Shown here: positions 11,881 to 21,213 of the stretch, one piece after another | Layout of the letters: each line of letters opens with the position of its first letter | Position numbering within the stretch: the stretch's first letter is position 1 | NCBI RefSeq assembly: GCF_050003625.1 | Contig: NC_134398.1 | Span: 68,084,891 to 68,148,890 of the forward strand | DNA length: 64,000 bases | Reading direction: 5' to 3' | From: Haematobia irritans | Taxonomy: Eukaryota; Arthropoda; Insecta; Diptera; Muscidae | Program-made: the position numbers and the translations under genes | Notes under the pieces: model-generated | Told to the model about the DNA's origin: nothing | The model's database searches: none | Seen by the model: only the letters and a program-made list of their open reading frames with translations

Positions 11881-12040
11881 CTGTCATTGGAGATCGATTT
11901 TCAAAAATCCCGGGATTCGGTATTTCAAAATATAGAATCCCGGGATTTTTTCGGTATCCAGAAATTTTCGGGATTCTTTGAATATTTTAAGTAATAACAA
12001 TCTACAGAGCCAAAAAATTGTTCTATGTTTTCAGCACTTC

Positions 12041-12502
12041 CCCTGCCAACATTTTTTGAATTTGGGAGCGCTTTTGAGAATCCCCACTACGTCGAAAACA
12101 GTCTTATGCGCTTTACAGACTATCAGTTGTTCCGGACGACAATGCTCGTTTCGAACATATCCCATATATTGTGCACCTTATAAGTTAAGTCCGAAGGCAT
12201 AATCAATACTGCTGCATGTTTATGGGATCGACAACACATTGTTCACCAATATACCTTTCACAATTTTAAGCGAAATAACTATGTTTTCAGCACTTCATTA
12301 TCGTTTTTATTTAAATAAATTATAAGAAGCTAATTGTGCTTGGTGTTTCACAAAATATAAAACGACTCTTGTAACAATAGTGATGGCAAAATACTTTCAT
12401 GCGAATAGTGATGCAAAAACTATCACAGTTGGCGATTGTTGCAGTGTCACATACTCTGTGGTAGCGATGAGGATGAAATGGAACTTTGAAATGCTGGCAG
12501 GG
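12041..12502. mobile_element. CCCTGCCA...TGGCAGGG element, copy 1
   Basis: The ends are CCCTGCCAACATTTTTT at 12041 and the inverse AAATGCTGGCAGGG ending at 12502, followed by TTAA. Inside, from about 12104, is half of the palindromic TTATGCGCTTTACAGACTAT MITE seen whole at 30781-31028. CCC...GGG ends next to TTAA suggest a piggyBac-like derivative, although the left flank is not TTAA. Confidence 0.6.
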
Positions 12503-12534
12503 TTAAAAAGCAATTTCAAATTGCTATCTTACTT

Positions 12535-13366
12535 CCCTGCCAACATTTTTTGAATTTGGGGGCGCTTTTGAGAATCCCCACTACGTCGAAAACAGACGTA
12601 TACGATATCCAAAACTCGTCGGAGAAGCGCCGTCACTATTGAGAAGTTGTATCACGCCAAGTTACTATAAAAAAGTATCGCATGAGTGCAATTATTAGGT
12701 GCCTTTGTTAATAAATATAGAACGACGCCAACAAGAGCCCCTTCAAACAATCAGAAAAAGTGAATTTTAAGAAAGTTGTAAAAGAATGATTGTGGTCAAG
12801 TAAAACACGATTGTTTAGATGTTTATTAATTTGATTAAACATTTATAAATTCTTATAAATATAACATTTATACCACTATCACAACACATTTAACATAACT
12901 TTTTTCATTAATAATAGAATTTTTAACATAACTTTTTTCATTAATAATAGAATGATGTTGATTTACAAGTGGCAAGTTAAATGTTGCAGCGTCTATCAGC
13001 CAGTGTTTTTATTCTCGATGGAGGCAGCGTGTCTGTAAAATATCTGGAAAACAATCACTTTATCTTATCCCATTTGGAAATTCAAAAATTGTTCACCAAT
13101 ATACCTTTTACAATTTTAAGCGAAATAACTATGTTTTCAGCACTTCATTATCGATTTTATATAAATAAATTGTAAGAAGCTAGTTGCGCTTGGCGTTTCA
13201 CAAAGTATAACATGGCTCTTGTAACAATAGTGAAGGCAAAATACTTTCATGTAAATTTCATACTTTTTCATACGCTTCGCCCATCGCTGTTGGCGTTTGT
13301 TGCAGTGTAACTTACGAGTCTGTGGTAGCGATGAGGATGAAATGAAATTTTGAAATGCTGGCAGGG
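12535..13366. mobile_element. CCCTGCCA...TGGCAGGG element, copy 2
   Basis: It has the same ends as copy 1 (CCCTGCCAAC at 12535, TGGCAGGG ending 13366). The interior shares the CACCAATATACCTTT and GTAGCGATGAGGATGAAATG blocks. A roughly 33-bp AT-rich unit (TTTAACATAACTTTTTTCAT...) is tandemly doubled at about 12888-12953. No transposase is seen. Confidence 0.65.
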
Positions 13367-13371
13367 TTATT

Positions 13372-13537
13372 ATAAATTTATGTTTTGGCGAAAATGAATA
13401 AATTATACAAAATTCATAGAATTTTGGCTTTGATTTGACTGATCATTTATACAATATTAATTTTTAATTTACTTGCATCGAAAATTGTTTGAGAAATTAT
13501 TGAGTACTAGTTGATGCATTTCAATTTGAGGATAAAG
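13372..13537 (-). mobile_element. CCCAATAAACAC element left arm, inverted, part 1 of 3
   Basis: This is the inverse of about 8680-8830 (words such as GAATAAATTATACAAAATTC and GATGCATTTCAATTTGAGGA). It breaks at GAGGATAA. The next bases of the arm, AACACTTGAG...ATTATTGC, reappear at 26388, so everything between is later insertion. Confidence 0.7.
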
Positions 13538-13547
13538 GTAGAATTAC

Positions 13548-13698
13548 ACGGAGCCACCGGGTTGCAATGGTTAGCATGCCCGCCTTGCATACACAAGGTC
13601 GTGGGTTCGATTCCTGCTTCGACCGAACACCAAAAAAGTTTTTCAGCGGTGGATTATCCCACCTCAGTAATGCTGGTGACATTTCTGAGGGTTTCAAA
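13548..13698 (+). repeat. tRNA-derived SINE, 5' part (split by Ty3/gypsy)
   Basis: The head is tRNA-like: an A-box-like GGTTAGCATGCCCGCC, a CCTTG/CAAGG anticodon-like stem around TGC-containing sequence, and the B-box GGTTCGATTCC at about 13606-13616. The body continues CCAAAAAAGTTTTTCAGCGG and stops at TCAAA, the target duplication of the retrotransposon at 13699-18795. The 3' half is at 18801-18978. Ala(TGC)-like ancestry is suggested but not certain. Confidence 0.75.
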
Positions 13699-13848
13699 TA
13701 ATATATCTTTGATTTTGAAATAAAAAGCACACGCTTACATTTTAAACGTTTATTAAGAAGTGATGCAATACTAAAAAGGAATTACAAAAAGTCAGTCCTT
13801 GACAGATCAGAGTTGCCATAGTAACTATTTATAAACTGGGATATAACA
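13699..13848 (-). repeat. 3' LTR of Ty3/gypsy 1
   Basis: 150 bp, minus-strand orientation TGTTATATCC...AGATATATTA. It matches 18646-18795 except for one A/G difference near the TG end. AATAAA is present on the coding strand (TTAATAAACG). Confidence 0.9.
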
Positions 13849-13943
13849 GTCTCCCACGCTTATAAGAATTTAATTAACAGTATTAAGGAATTGAGTGAAG
13901 TACAAATTACTCTAATGCAATTACATATATAACAGAAATTACA

Positions 13944-15524
13944 TCAATCGATTTCTTCAATATAATCTCTCAAAAACGCTGGTCTATTACGAGGTCGTTG
14001 AGATGTGCGTGGCAGTACATGCTGTGGTACCAACGATGCTTGGCTTGATGTAGATACTCGAGGCTCTAGATGGCTTGAGTTACTTTCGTGAATTTCTTGC
14101 TGAGATGGATGTTGAATAATTTGTCTATTGTCCTGAATTGGTGGCATGGTTATGTTCTGAGAAGGCTGTTGAATATCTGTATTTTCTTGCGGTATTTGAA
14201 GATTCAATTGTGAAGATTGTTGAGCAGTTGGTCTATTTTGATATTGGAAGTTTTCTGGAAATGAGTAATAGTGCTGTCTATTGTCTGGATGGTAATTTGT
14301 AGTTTCTTCAATGGCTGCATCGAAATGAACTTTACGTGGTTGAACTCGTGTAGTTTTTAGCTGATCGATATGCCGCTTTAATATATATCCATCGTCTAAT
14401 TTTACTAGATAATGTAATTGGACATATTTCCGGATTACGGTGCCGGTTTTCCACACTGTCTTATTATTTTTCATGTGTAATACTTGGACTCTTCCTTCCA
14501 CGCTTAGCTGTCGGACCCCCGGGATAGGCTTTGTAGCTTGAAATTTGATAATTGGCTTTATTGCATCTAACCTGATTCGAATTCGGCGGTTGAAATATAA
14601 TTCTGCTGGGCTTTTACCGCAAGATAATGGTGTTGCTCGGTATTTTTGTAATATTTCATTGACTTTGCTGTGAAGAGATCCGCGCTCAGAAGACATTGCT
14701 TTTAATTTACGTTTAAGCGTTTGAACGTTTCGTTCCGCTAGCCCATTTGTACTAGGATGCCCTGGCGCTATTAATTTTTGTACAATTCCATTTCTTGAGC
14801 AATATGATTTGAATGCATCACTAGTAAAAATGGCTTCGTTGTCTGACACCATTATAACCGGATATCCATGACAAGCAAAAATGTCAGATAAAAGTTTAAT
14901 TGAAATTTCTGTCGTGGGAGCATCACGGGTAATCTTTACCTCCGCCCATCTGGATTTCGCATCTACCACAATCAGGAAGTGTGTATTTTGAAAAGGACCC
15001 GCATAGTCGATGTGAATTCTATCCCAATTTGTCACAGGTTCCTCCCATTTATGAAGAGGGGCTTTTGCTGGCCTAGATTGAACTTGAACAGAGGCTTCAC
15101 ACGACCTTACCAAACGTTCTATATCACCATCGATACCCTTCCAGATGCAGTATCTTCTGGCAAGCTGCTTCATTTTTGTAATTCCGCAATGGGTGTGATG
15201 AAGTTCTTGTAATATTTGTGGTCGCAGGCTTGGTGGTATTAATACTCTTTGACTCTTGAAAATTATGCCATTATTTACAGTATACAATTCATTCTGGGAA
15301 GTACCATGGACGAGTTGCTTTAATGGGCTTGATAAGTCTGGGTCTTTTGATGTTTCTGAAGCTAGAACGTCGGCATTGATAAATTCGCTGGAAATTTCGA
15401 ATATTGATAAAAGACATAATTGATTTACTTCATCATTTATTACTCGATCAGTTGAAGGTTTATATTTTTGCTGCTCGAGATAAGCAATCAACATTTGTGT
15501 TTTCGGATCCATTCTTGAAAACAA
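13944..15524 (-). pseudogene. Integrase region of Ty3/gypsy 1
   Basis: A 526-codon open stretch covering integrase. The zinc-binding HHCC module starts HHTHCGITKMKQLARRYCIW, but the expected CxxC reads CEAS, so its last Cys is lost. The catalytic core shows D in RIHIDYAGPF, D in IMVSDNEAIF and E in NGLAERNVQTLK, the DD35E pattern. A long Gln/Ser/Pro-rich C-terminus follows (IQHPSQQEIHES). The frame itself is open, but it is cut off from RT by upstream breaks and should be expressed only as part of Gag-Pol. Confidence 0.8.
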
Positions 15525-15559
15525 TTTCGTAATCGAAATTCGAAAGAAATTCTGCGTAT

Positions 15560-17000
15560 CGCAATAACCTCGCTGATGTCATAGCGGGTAGCTTGTTGTG
15601 CTGGTGAAGAATTCTAGTCAAAGGAGATTATATGTTTATGGTAAAAATTATGGCCAATGCCTCGCGGTCCAATTGACTGTAGTTTTTCTCGGCAGAGGTC
15701 AAGGAACGGGAAGCAAAAGCAACAGGATGTTCTTGTCCATTCACAATATGTGAAAGAACACCAGCTACCCACGTTGGACTCGCATCACATGCCACTACTA
15801 CTGGGTATTTCGGCTCGAACGGCATTAAAACCTGGTCGCTAGCTATGATGTTCTTTAGTTTTAAAAATGCGGCTTCACAATTCGATGACCAATAAAATTT
15901 TTTATTTTTCTGTAATAATTGTCGCAGTGGTCGCTAGCTATGATGTTCTTTAGTTTTAAAAATGCGGCTTCACAATTCGATGACCAATAAAATTTTTTAT
16001 TTTTCTGTAATAATTGTCGCAGTGGTGCAGTTATTGAAGACATATCTGGTATAAATCGCGAATAGTAGGTAACCATTCCTAAAAAACGGCGAACATCATC
16101 AGTTGAAGAAGGTCGCGGCATGTTGGTAATTGCTTGAATTTTCGAAGGCGACTTTGAAATTTTATTATGTTGAATAACGTGACCTAAGTATTCTATTTGA
16201 GTTCTCATAAATGAGCATTTGCCTAAATTCAAATGCAAATCATGTTCTTTTAGGCGCTGAAGACATTCATTTAAATGATATTTACATTCGACATCGGAAG
16301 CTCCGTATACTATTATGTCATCGAAATACGACATAGTGTTTTTCAAGCCAGATAAAATTTGTTCCATAATTCGATTAAATTCTGCCGGTGCCGTCTTTAT
16401 GCCAAATGAAAGTCGATTCATCGAATATGTACCTTTATGTGTCGAAAGAGTCTGGATTACGCTTGATTCCTTGTCAACTTTAAAATCTAAATAGGCCTTG
16501 AATAAATCCAACCGGCACCTTTAAGGTTGTTTAAAATCTCATCGATTCGCCGAATTGGGTAGTTCGCCGAAACAAGCTTGGGATTTGCCCCGATCTTGTA
16601 ATCGACACAGAGTCGAACTCCCGCGTCAGCGAATAATCACTAACGGCGACCCCCAATCACTTCGTTCCACCTTTTCTATAATACCGGCTGATTCTAAATC
16701 GTCAAGTTCCTTCTCAACACGATCACGTAGCGCAAAAGGAACCTCTCTTTCCATGAAGAATTCCGGTTTGGCATTGTCCCTTAGCTGTAACTTGACCTCA
16801 ACATTTGGCACACATCCCACCTTTTCTGCAAAAACGTCTGGATATTTATTGATCAAATCTTCTATCGAATGAGTATACTTCGTATCTGAAGAATTTATTG
16901 AATAGATACGCTTTTCGTCCAACTCTTGGAGATTAATTCCCAAATTTCGAATCCATATTCGTCCTAGCAACGATTCGTACTCATCTTGCACAACGTACCT
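15560..17000 (-). pseudogene. RT and RNase H region of Ty3/gypsy 1
   Basis: In order on the minus strand: a pre-RT region ending EVPFALRDRVEKELDDLES and GIIEKVERSDWGSPLVI (16626-16991), then a frame break. Next come the RT palm LSFGIKTAPAEFNRIMEQIL with the catalytic box YFDDIIVYG near 16310-16340 and LGMVTYYSRFIPDMSS. RNase H follows with ACDASPTWVAGVLSH and EKNYSQLDREALAI (15628-15825). The 95-bp tandem duplication at 15834-16023 falls between RT and RNase H and breaks the frame. The YxDD and RNase H Asp are intact. Confidence 0.8.
15834..16023. repeat. 95-bp exact tandem duplication in Ty3/gypsy 1
   Basis: The unit GGTCGCTAGCTATGATGTTC...GTCGCAGT occurs twice head to tail (15834-15928, 15929-16023) with no difference I can see. 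95 is not a multiple of three, so it shifts the pol frame. Confidence 0.9.
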
Positions 17001-17332
17001 TTCCTCAATCGAATGGTGGTTACTGTACCTAACATTTACTTTAACTTTGCCGTATGGTATTAGTATGTTCTTTATGTACGATCGAAACGCTATCGACGAC
17101 GGTTCTAAATGTGTTTGAATATTTAGTTTATCATACTCACTCCTCCTTCTTCTTCTTCTTCTTCTGTTTCATATGTGCTCAGCACATATGAATTGTAGTA
17201 AAAGGTGGCTGAGACACCTCACTCCTCCTTATCAAAGTGTATTTAACGCCCGAGTCCACTTCAAATTGTTGACGGCGTCCATTTATTTCAACCGCTACAA
17301 CGTACTTATCATCATCTTTTCTATCATAAGCC

Positions 17333-17582
17333 TAGTACTAAGATCACGTTTTCGTGCGAAAAACTGTTATACTCCATACTAAAAACGTTAGCGCGGAATA
17401 AATGCGAAATCTTTGTTTTGAGTATTTTCAAACACATATTTATACAACCCTGGATTTTTCGCACGAAAAAATAGGCAGGCATATTATTTCGCATAAATAA
17501 GTTAACATCCCTGGGTTTGAAACCCTATTTACGGAGATAGATGAAGATATTCGTTTTTCGCAGAAACGAACTTAGTACTAAG
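17333..17582. mobile_element. 250-bp MITE with TAGTACTAAG ends inside Ty3/gypsy 1
   Basis: Inverted ends TAGTACTAAG with nearby GCGAAAAAC words at both sides. It lies between the gag zinc knuckles and the protease/RT part and supplies the stop that ends the gag frame at 17525. Borders are approximate because TAGTACTA is itself palindromic. Confidence 0.65.
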
Positions 17583-18609
17583 CAATATGGCTGGTTGTGA
17601 TGAATATCAACTATTTTGTTTATACCATGCACTTTGAAAATTGGTTCGGCGTAGTCGTTGTTTGTTGCTATGGAATTGTTGTTCGACGCTGACAGTAAGG
17701 TCTTGATGCAAACTTGTTGGACATGGCCTGTTCTGTTACAAGCCTTGCATTTTAGGCGCTTGGGGTTGGTGCGACAATCTTTTGCTTTGTGGTTGTTTTT
17801 CCCACACCGTATGCATAAATTGTCAATACCCAATTCTGCAAAGTTTACCTTTGATCTTGATTGTGTTGAAGCTTTTGAAAATGAACGATTCCTTGGACGG
17901 CTTCTTCGACGATTTCCATTTGACGACCTTGCTTGAATTTTATTTACTTCATTCATTCCAGTATTGTTCCTAGAATCCAGTTCTCGACTATCAATTTTCG
18001 ACGCTTCTAGTGCCAAAGCTCTTTCCATAATTTTACCAAACTCCGGCTCATCCGATTGTAGAAGTTGTTCTCTTATGTTGCCGTCTCTTAACCCACGTAT
18101 AAATTGGGCACGAAGGAAAATGTTGGATATGTCTGCTCTACACTCACAAGTCGATATAAACTCACATTCGATCAAATCACGACGCAACAAGGCAATATAA
18201 TCGGCAATTGACTGATCTTCCGATTGGAATGTAGATAAAAACGGTGTTGAAGTACAAATGTATTCTTCTTTGGGCACAAGTGTGCCTCGAGCTTCTGTAC
18301 CAATTCGTCATATTGAACGTCGTTTAATTTTTGTGGTGCAACTAGAGATACCAGTAACTTGACATTTTTTGAACCAATTGAATTCATGGACAAATAATTT
18401 TCAAACCTTTGGCGATACAACTTGAAATTTTCTTTGCTTGAATCAAATTGTTCAAATGGTGGTATCATTATTTGTAAAGGCGGCGCGCCATTTTGTTGTT
18501 GTTGTGGCTGCAACTGGGAACTTGTTGAAATTTCCGCAATTTGTTTTATTAAATCACGTTGATTTTTGTTGAAAACTTCCAGGAGCTCTTTAAATTGATC
18601 TGCGTTCAT
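17525..18609 (-). pseudogene. Gag of Ty3/gypsy 1 (frameshifted)
   Basis: It starts MNADQFKELLEVFNKNQRDL at 18609, about 36 bp after the 5' LTR. A capsid-like region follows (FEQFDSSKENFKLYRQRFEN, 18 kb side). A frameshift near 18230-18280 separates LEAHLCPKKNTFVLQHRF from FQSEDQSIADYIALLRRDL. Two zinc knuckles come next: CIRCGKNNHKAKDC and CKACNRTGHVQQVC. The reading frame then runs into the inserted MITE and stops. A functional Gag would need the frame repaired and the MITE removed. Confidence 0.8.
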
Positions 18610-18645
18610 CGTCTCTGTGTTTTTCTTTTTATCTCGTCGCCAATT

Positions 18646-18795
18646 TAATATATCTTTGATTTTGAAATAAAAAGCACACGCTTACATTTTAAACGTTTAT
18701 TAAGAAGTGATGCAATACTAAAAAGGAATTACAAAAAGTCAGTCCTTGACAGATCAGAGTTGCCATAGTAACTATTTATAAACTGGGATGTAACA
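18646..18795 (-). repeat. 5' LTR of Ty3/gypsy 1
   Basis: 150-bp partner of 13699-13848. It is followed on the minus strand by AATTGGCGACGAGATAAAAA, the likely primer-binding site, and then by the gag ATG at 18609. Confidence 0.9.
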
Positions 18796-18800
18796 TCAAA

Positions 18801-18978
18801 GCTTCTCTAAGTGGTTTCACTGTAATGTGGAACGCCGTTCGGACTCGGCTATAAAAAGGAGGTCCCTTGTCATTGAGCTTAACATGGAATCGGGCAGTAC
18901 TCAGTGATAAGAGTTCACCAATGTGGTATCACAATGGACTGAATAGTCTAAGTGAGCCTGATACATCGGGCTGCCACA
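18801..18978 (+). repeat. tRNA-derived SINE, 3' part
   Basis: It resumes directly after the TCAAA duplication of Ty3/gypsy 1: GCTTCTCTAAGTGG..., then CTCGGCTATAAAAAGGAGG, then CAATGGACTGAATAGTCTAA and ending GATACATCGGGCTGCCAC. I recognise the final block as a module common in fly SINE/LINE tails, from memory only. Together with 13548-13698 the SINE is about 330 bp. Confidence 0.65.
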
Positions 18979-18980
18979 TA

Positions 18981-19204
18981 AAGGCCGGTACTATGTTCAT
19001 TCTTGCGAAAAATTTTTATGGAAACCATTATTTCGCACATAGAAAGCGGCGTTTTTTAGGTAGCTTGGAGCGCTATTTTACAGGGAGCGATATTGGATTA
19101 AGTTGGTGGTTGTTGCTTGTTTTTACAAAATAACATTTTATTTTTCCTTGGGCAATTGATCTGCTATTCCTTTAATCCTTTGTATAGTTTCGGAACAAAA
19201 ATAT
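18981..19204. mobile_element. AAGGCCGGTACTATGTTC MITE, left part
   Basis: The left end AAGGCCGGTACTATGTTC is at 18981. The right end, its inverse, finishes at 25621 after the intact Ty3/gypsy element, with TA on both outer sides. The inner block GGTAGCTTGGAGCGCTATTT (19053 onward) recurs at 63692. Total without the retrotransposon is about 433 bp. Confidence 0.7.
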
Positions 19205-19807
19205 TGTTACGAATTTGATAATTATAGATATAAGTTTATTTAAATTAGTTTCCGTTAATTTAAAATTTAAAATTGTAACGATAAAATTTCGCTATCACTT
19301 GTTGGAATCATCTATTCATTTTCTAGTATTTTCCTGAATTTCTTTTATGTTCTTTTGTTTGCTTACCGAAATGTTAGTTCTTACTCTCTCATAGAATAAC
19401 AACCCCTTTGCTTTGTTATTTTGCTTTCTCATTTCATCTCATTGTCTATTGTCATTGTTGTTGTAGTAATGCGAGCATATATCTATGTGAGTGTGTATGT
19501 GTTTGGCAGCCACCAGACGAATTACTTAATGGTCGTAGATCCTTCTAGCATTGTCTAAGAATGTTCTGGCGTTGCCAGAATATTGTAGTGCTACCAGAAT
19601 GTTCTCGTATTGCCACACCGTCATATATAAAAGCGCTCGCATGCTGCTTGCGAGTCAGTCTTAATTAAAGCGTCAAACGAATAACTTCAGTGTGAACGAA
19701 TCGTAAAGTGTGAAGTCATAGTAAATAAATTGTAGATTGTCGTTATTTAAAAGAACTGTGTTTTAATTGTCCGGTAATTAAAAACGCCTAAATATAAAAA
19801 CGTAACA
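19205..19807 (+). repeat. 5' LTR of Ty3/gypsy 2
   Basis: It starts TGTTACGAATTTG and ends AAAACGTAACA. It contains two AGAATGTTCT palindromes, a TATATAA box, an initiator-like TCAGTC and an AATAAA (about 19723), giving a U3-R-U5 layout with R beginning near 19654. Confidence 0.93.
19558..19659 (+). promoter_or_regulatory. LTR core promoter with heat-shock-element-like palindromes
   Basis: AGAATGTTCT occurs at 19558-19567 and 19596-19605, each matching the nGAAnnTTCn dimer of a heat-shock element. Between them TTCTGGCgttGCCAGAA forms a further palindrome. TATATAA is at 19624-19630 and the initiator-like TCAGTC lies about 30 bp downstream (19654-19659). HSF binding is inferred from motif only. 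Confidence 0.55.
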
Positions 19808-19827
19808 ATTGGTGTCGGAAGTGAAAT
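19808..19827 (+). other. Primer-binding site of Ty3/gypsy 2
   Basis: The bases directly after the 5' LTR read ATTGGTGTCGGAAGTG, beginning with the TGG complement of a tRNA CCA end. The primer tRNA is not identified. Confidence 0.7.
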
Positions 19828-19845
19828 AACGGGAAAAAATCTACA

Positions 19846-21213
19846 ATGAAGTTTAATGAGCTTCGTGTGGAAGACTTAAAAAAGGAATTGAGCAAACTGG
19901 AGCTGCCGACAACAGGCAATAAGGCCCAGCTTCAAAAGCGTCTACTGGAAGAGTTTGAACGGCGTAATATGGACATTGCGACGCATGAGTTTGATTATAA
20001 GGAAGACATTGATGAATCAATACTCGCCAATACAAGCAGTGTAGAAACTCCATCTGTGGCTTCGAGTGTTGTGGATTACACATCAATGCTCAATGTTTTG
20101 AGCAAAATGATGGAAGCAAATTCTAGAAAAATGGAAGAAAAATTCGACGAAAATTCTAGAAAAATCATGGATGAGAATTCTAGAAAATTGGAAGAAAAAT
20201 TCGACGAAAATTCAAAAAAGATGGACGAAAATTCTAGAATTCTCAATGAAAAACTACAACAAATTTCTGAAGGCATGGAAAAACGTGTGGACCATATAGA
20301 AAATCAAATTGTGGAATTGGATAAGAAAGTTCTTTCTGTGGATGAGAAAATTATGGTTCATGATGAGAAGTTTCTGCACATCGAGAAAAAAATGTCAGAG
20401 CTGGAACTTAAAGGTGGTCCAGTGCGCGTCATCGAGGGCTCAAAAATCAAAACTCCTGTTTTCGATGGCTCAACGTCATTTGATGTCTTCAAATTCCAAT
20501 TCGAAATGGTTGCTTGTAGAAATTTGTGGAATGACGATGATAAAGCAATTGAACTTCTATTGGCATTAAAGGGCAATGCTGCTGATGTGATACAAAGCAT
20601 TCCCGCTGCTTCTAGAAATAACTATAATGAAGTAATAGCGGCACTCCAACGCAAGTATGGCGGAGAGCATAAGCAGGACATCTTCAGAATGGAATTGAGA
20701 GGAAGAATCCAGAAATCGAACGAAACCCTACAAGATTTCGCAACAGAAGTTGAGCGGCTAGTGCTTTTGACATACCCAGGTGAGAGTCATCCTCTTGTGG
20801 ACCGCATCAAGATTGAGACCTTCGTCAATGGAATTCGAGACCCAGATATAAAATGTGCAACATATGCGTCACAAAAGGCTACATTCGCTGAAACAGTTAC
20901 ATTCGCACTTGCACAGGAGACTGCAAGATTGCTAGCGCGGCCTCAAATTCACAAGGTACGTAAAGTAGAGACAGAGTGTGACGAACCAAAGTCCGTTATT
21001 GAGTCGATGAAAGAGGCCATGAAGCAGGCAATGCAAGAAATGAAGCAAGAGGCAAATAAATCCCGGATCAAATGCTATAACTGTGATAAGCCGGGACATC
21101 TAGCTCGAGAATGCAAAGCACGACGCAAACGGTCAAGGTCCACATCACCATCTCCATTAAACAATAGCCATAAGAAGGTGACCCCACAGTCAAGTGAGTC
21201 ACCTTTAAACTAA
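19846..21213 (+). CDS. Gag of Ty3/gypsy 2 with N-terminal SAP domain
   Basis: 455 residues forming the retrotransposon structural protein. Residues 4-38 (LRVEDLKKELSKLELPTTG, then NKAQLQKRLLEEF) match a SAP DNA/RNA-binding helix-loop-helix. Residues 85-195 are a long coiled coil made of near-repeats of ENSRKMEEKFDENSRK. The capsid-like core starts near residue 200 (TPVFDGSTSFDVFKFQFEM) and includes LQDFATEVERLVLLTYPGE. One CCHC knuckle, CYNCDKPGHLAREC, is near residue 406, followed by an Arg/Ser-rich tail. The ATG is the first after the primer-binding site, 38 bp past the LTR. The last sense codons TTA AAC are part of the frameshift site leading into Pol. Confidence 0.9.
   Translation: MKFNELRVEDLKKELSKLELPTTGNKAQLQKRLLEEFERRNMDIATHEFDYKEDIDESILANTSSVETPSVASSVVDYTSMLNVLSKMMEANSRKMEEKFDENSRKIMDENSRKLEEKFDENSKKMDENSRILNEKLQQISEGMEKRVDHIENQIVELDKKVLSVDEKIMVHDEKFLHIEKKMSELELKGGPVRVIEGSKIKTPVFDGSTSFDVFKFQFEMVACRNLWNDDDKAIELLLALKGNAADVIQSIPAASRNNYNEVIAALQRKYGGEHKQDIFRMELRGRIQKSNETLQDFATEVERLVLLTYPGESHPLVDRIKIETFVNGIRDPDIKCATYASQKATFAETVTFALAQETARLLARPQIHKVRKVETECDEPKSVIESMKEAMKQAMQEMKQEANKSRIKCYNCDKPGHLARECKARRKRSRSTSPSPLNNSHKKVTPQSSESPLN
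20095..20300 (+). repeat. Degenerate in-frame repeats in the Gag coiled coil
   Basis: The DNA words GAAAAATTCGACGAAAATTC and GAGAATTCTAGAAAA recur several times, encoding ENSRK/EEKFD heptad-like units. All are in frame. Confidence 0.7.

Larger units (their letters stand above)
13699..18795 (-). mobile_element. Ty3/gypsy retrotransposon 1, 5.1 kb, defective
   Basis: A complete-length element on the minus strand. It has 150-bp LTRs (13699-13848 and 18646-18795) and a 5-bp target duplication TCAAA (13694-13698 and 18796-18800). A primer-binding-site-like TGGCGACGAG follows the 5' LTR and a purine-rich GCGTGGGAGAC precedes the 3' LTR. The gag and pol frames are broken by a gag frameshift, an inserted MITE (17333-17582), a frame break near 16600, and a 95-bp tandem duplication (15834-16023). 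The two LTRs differ at one base only, so the copy is young despite its damage. Confidence 0.9.

Noticed and set aside
13521..13730. Small frames across the SINE head
   Set aside because: They run through the tRNA-like head and into the LTR; this is a repeat artefact.
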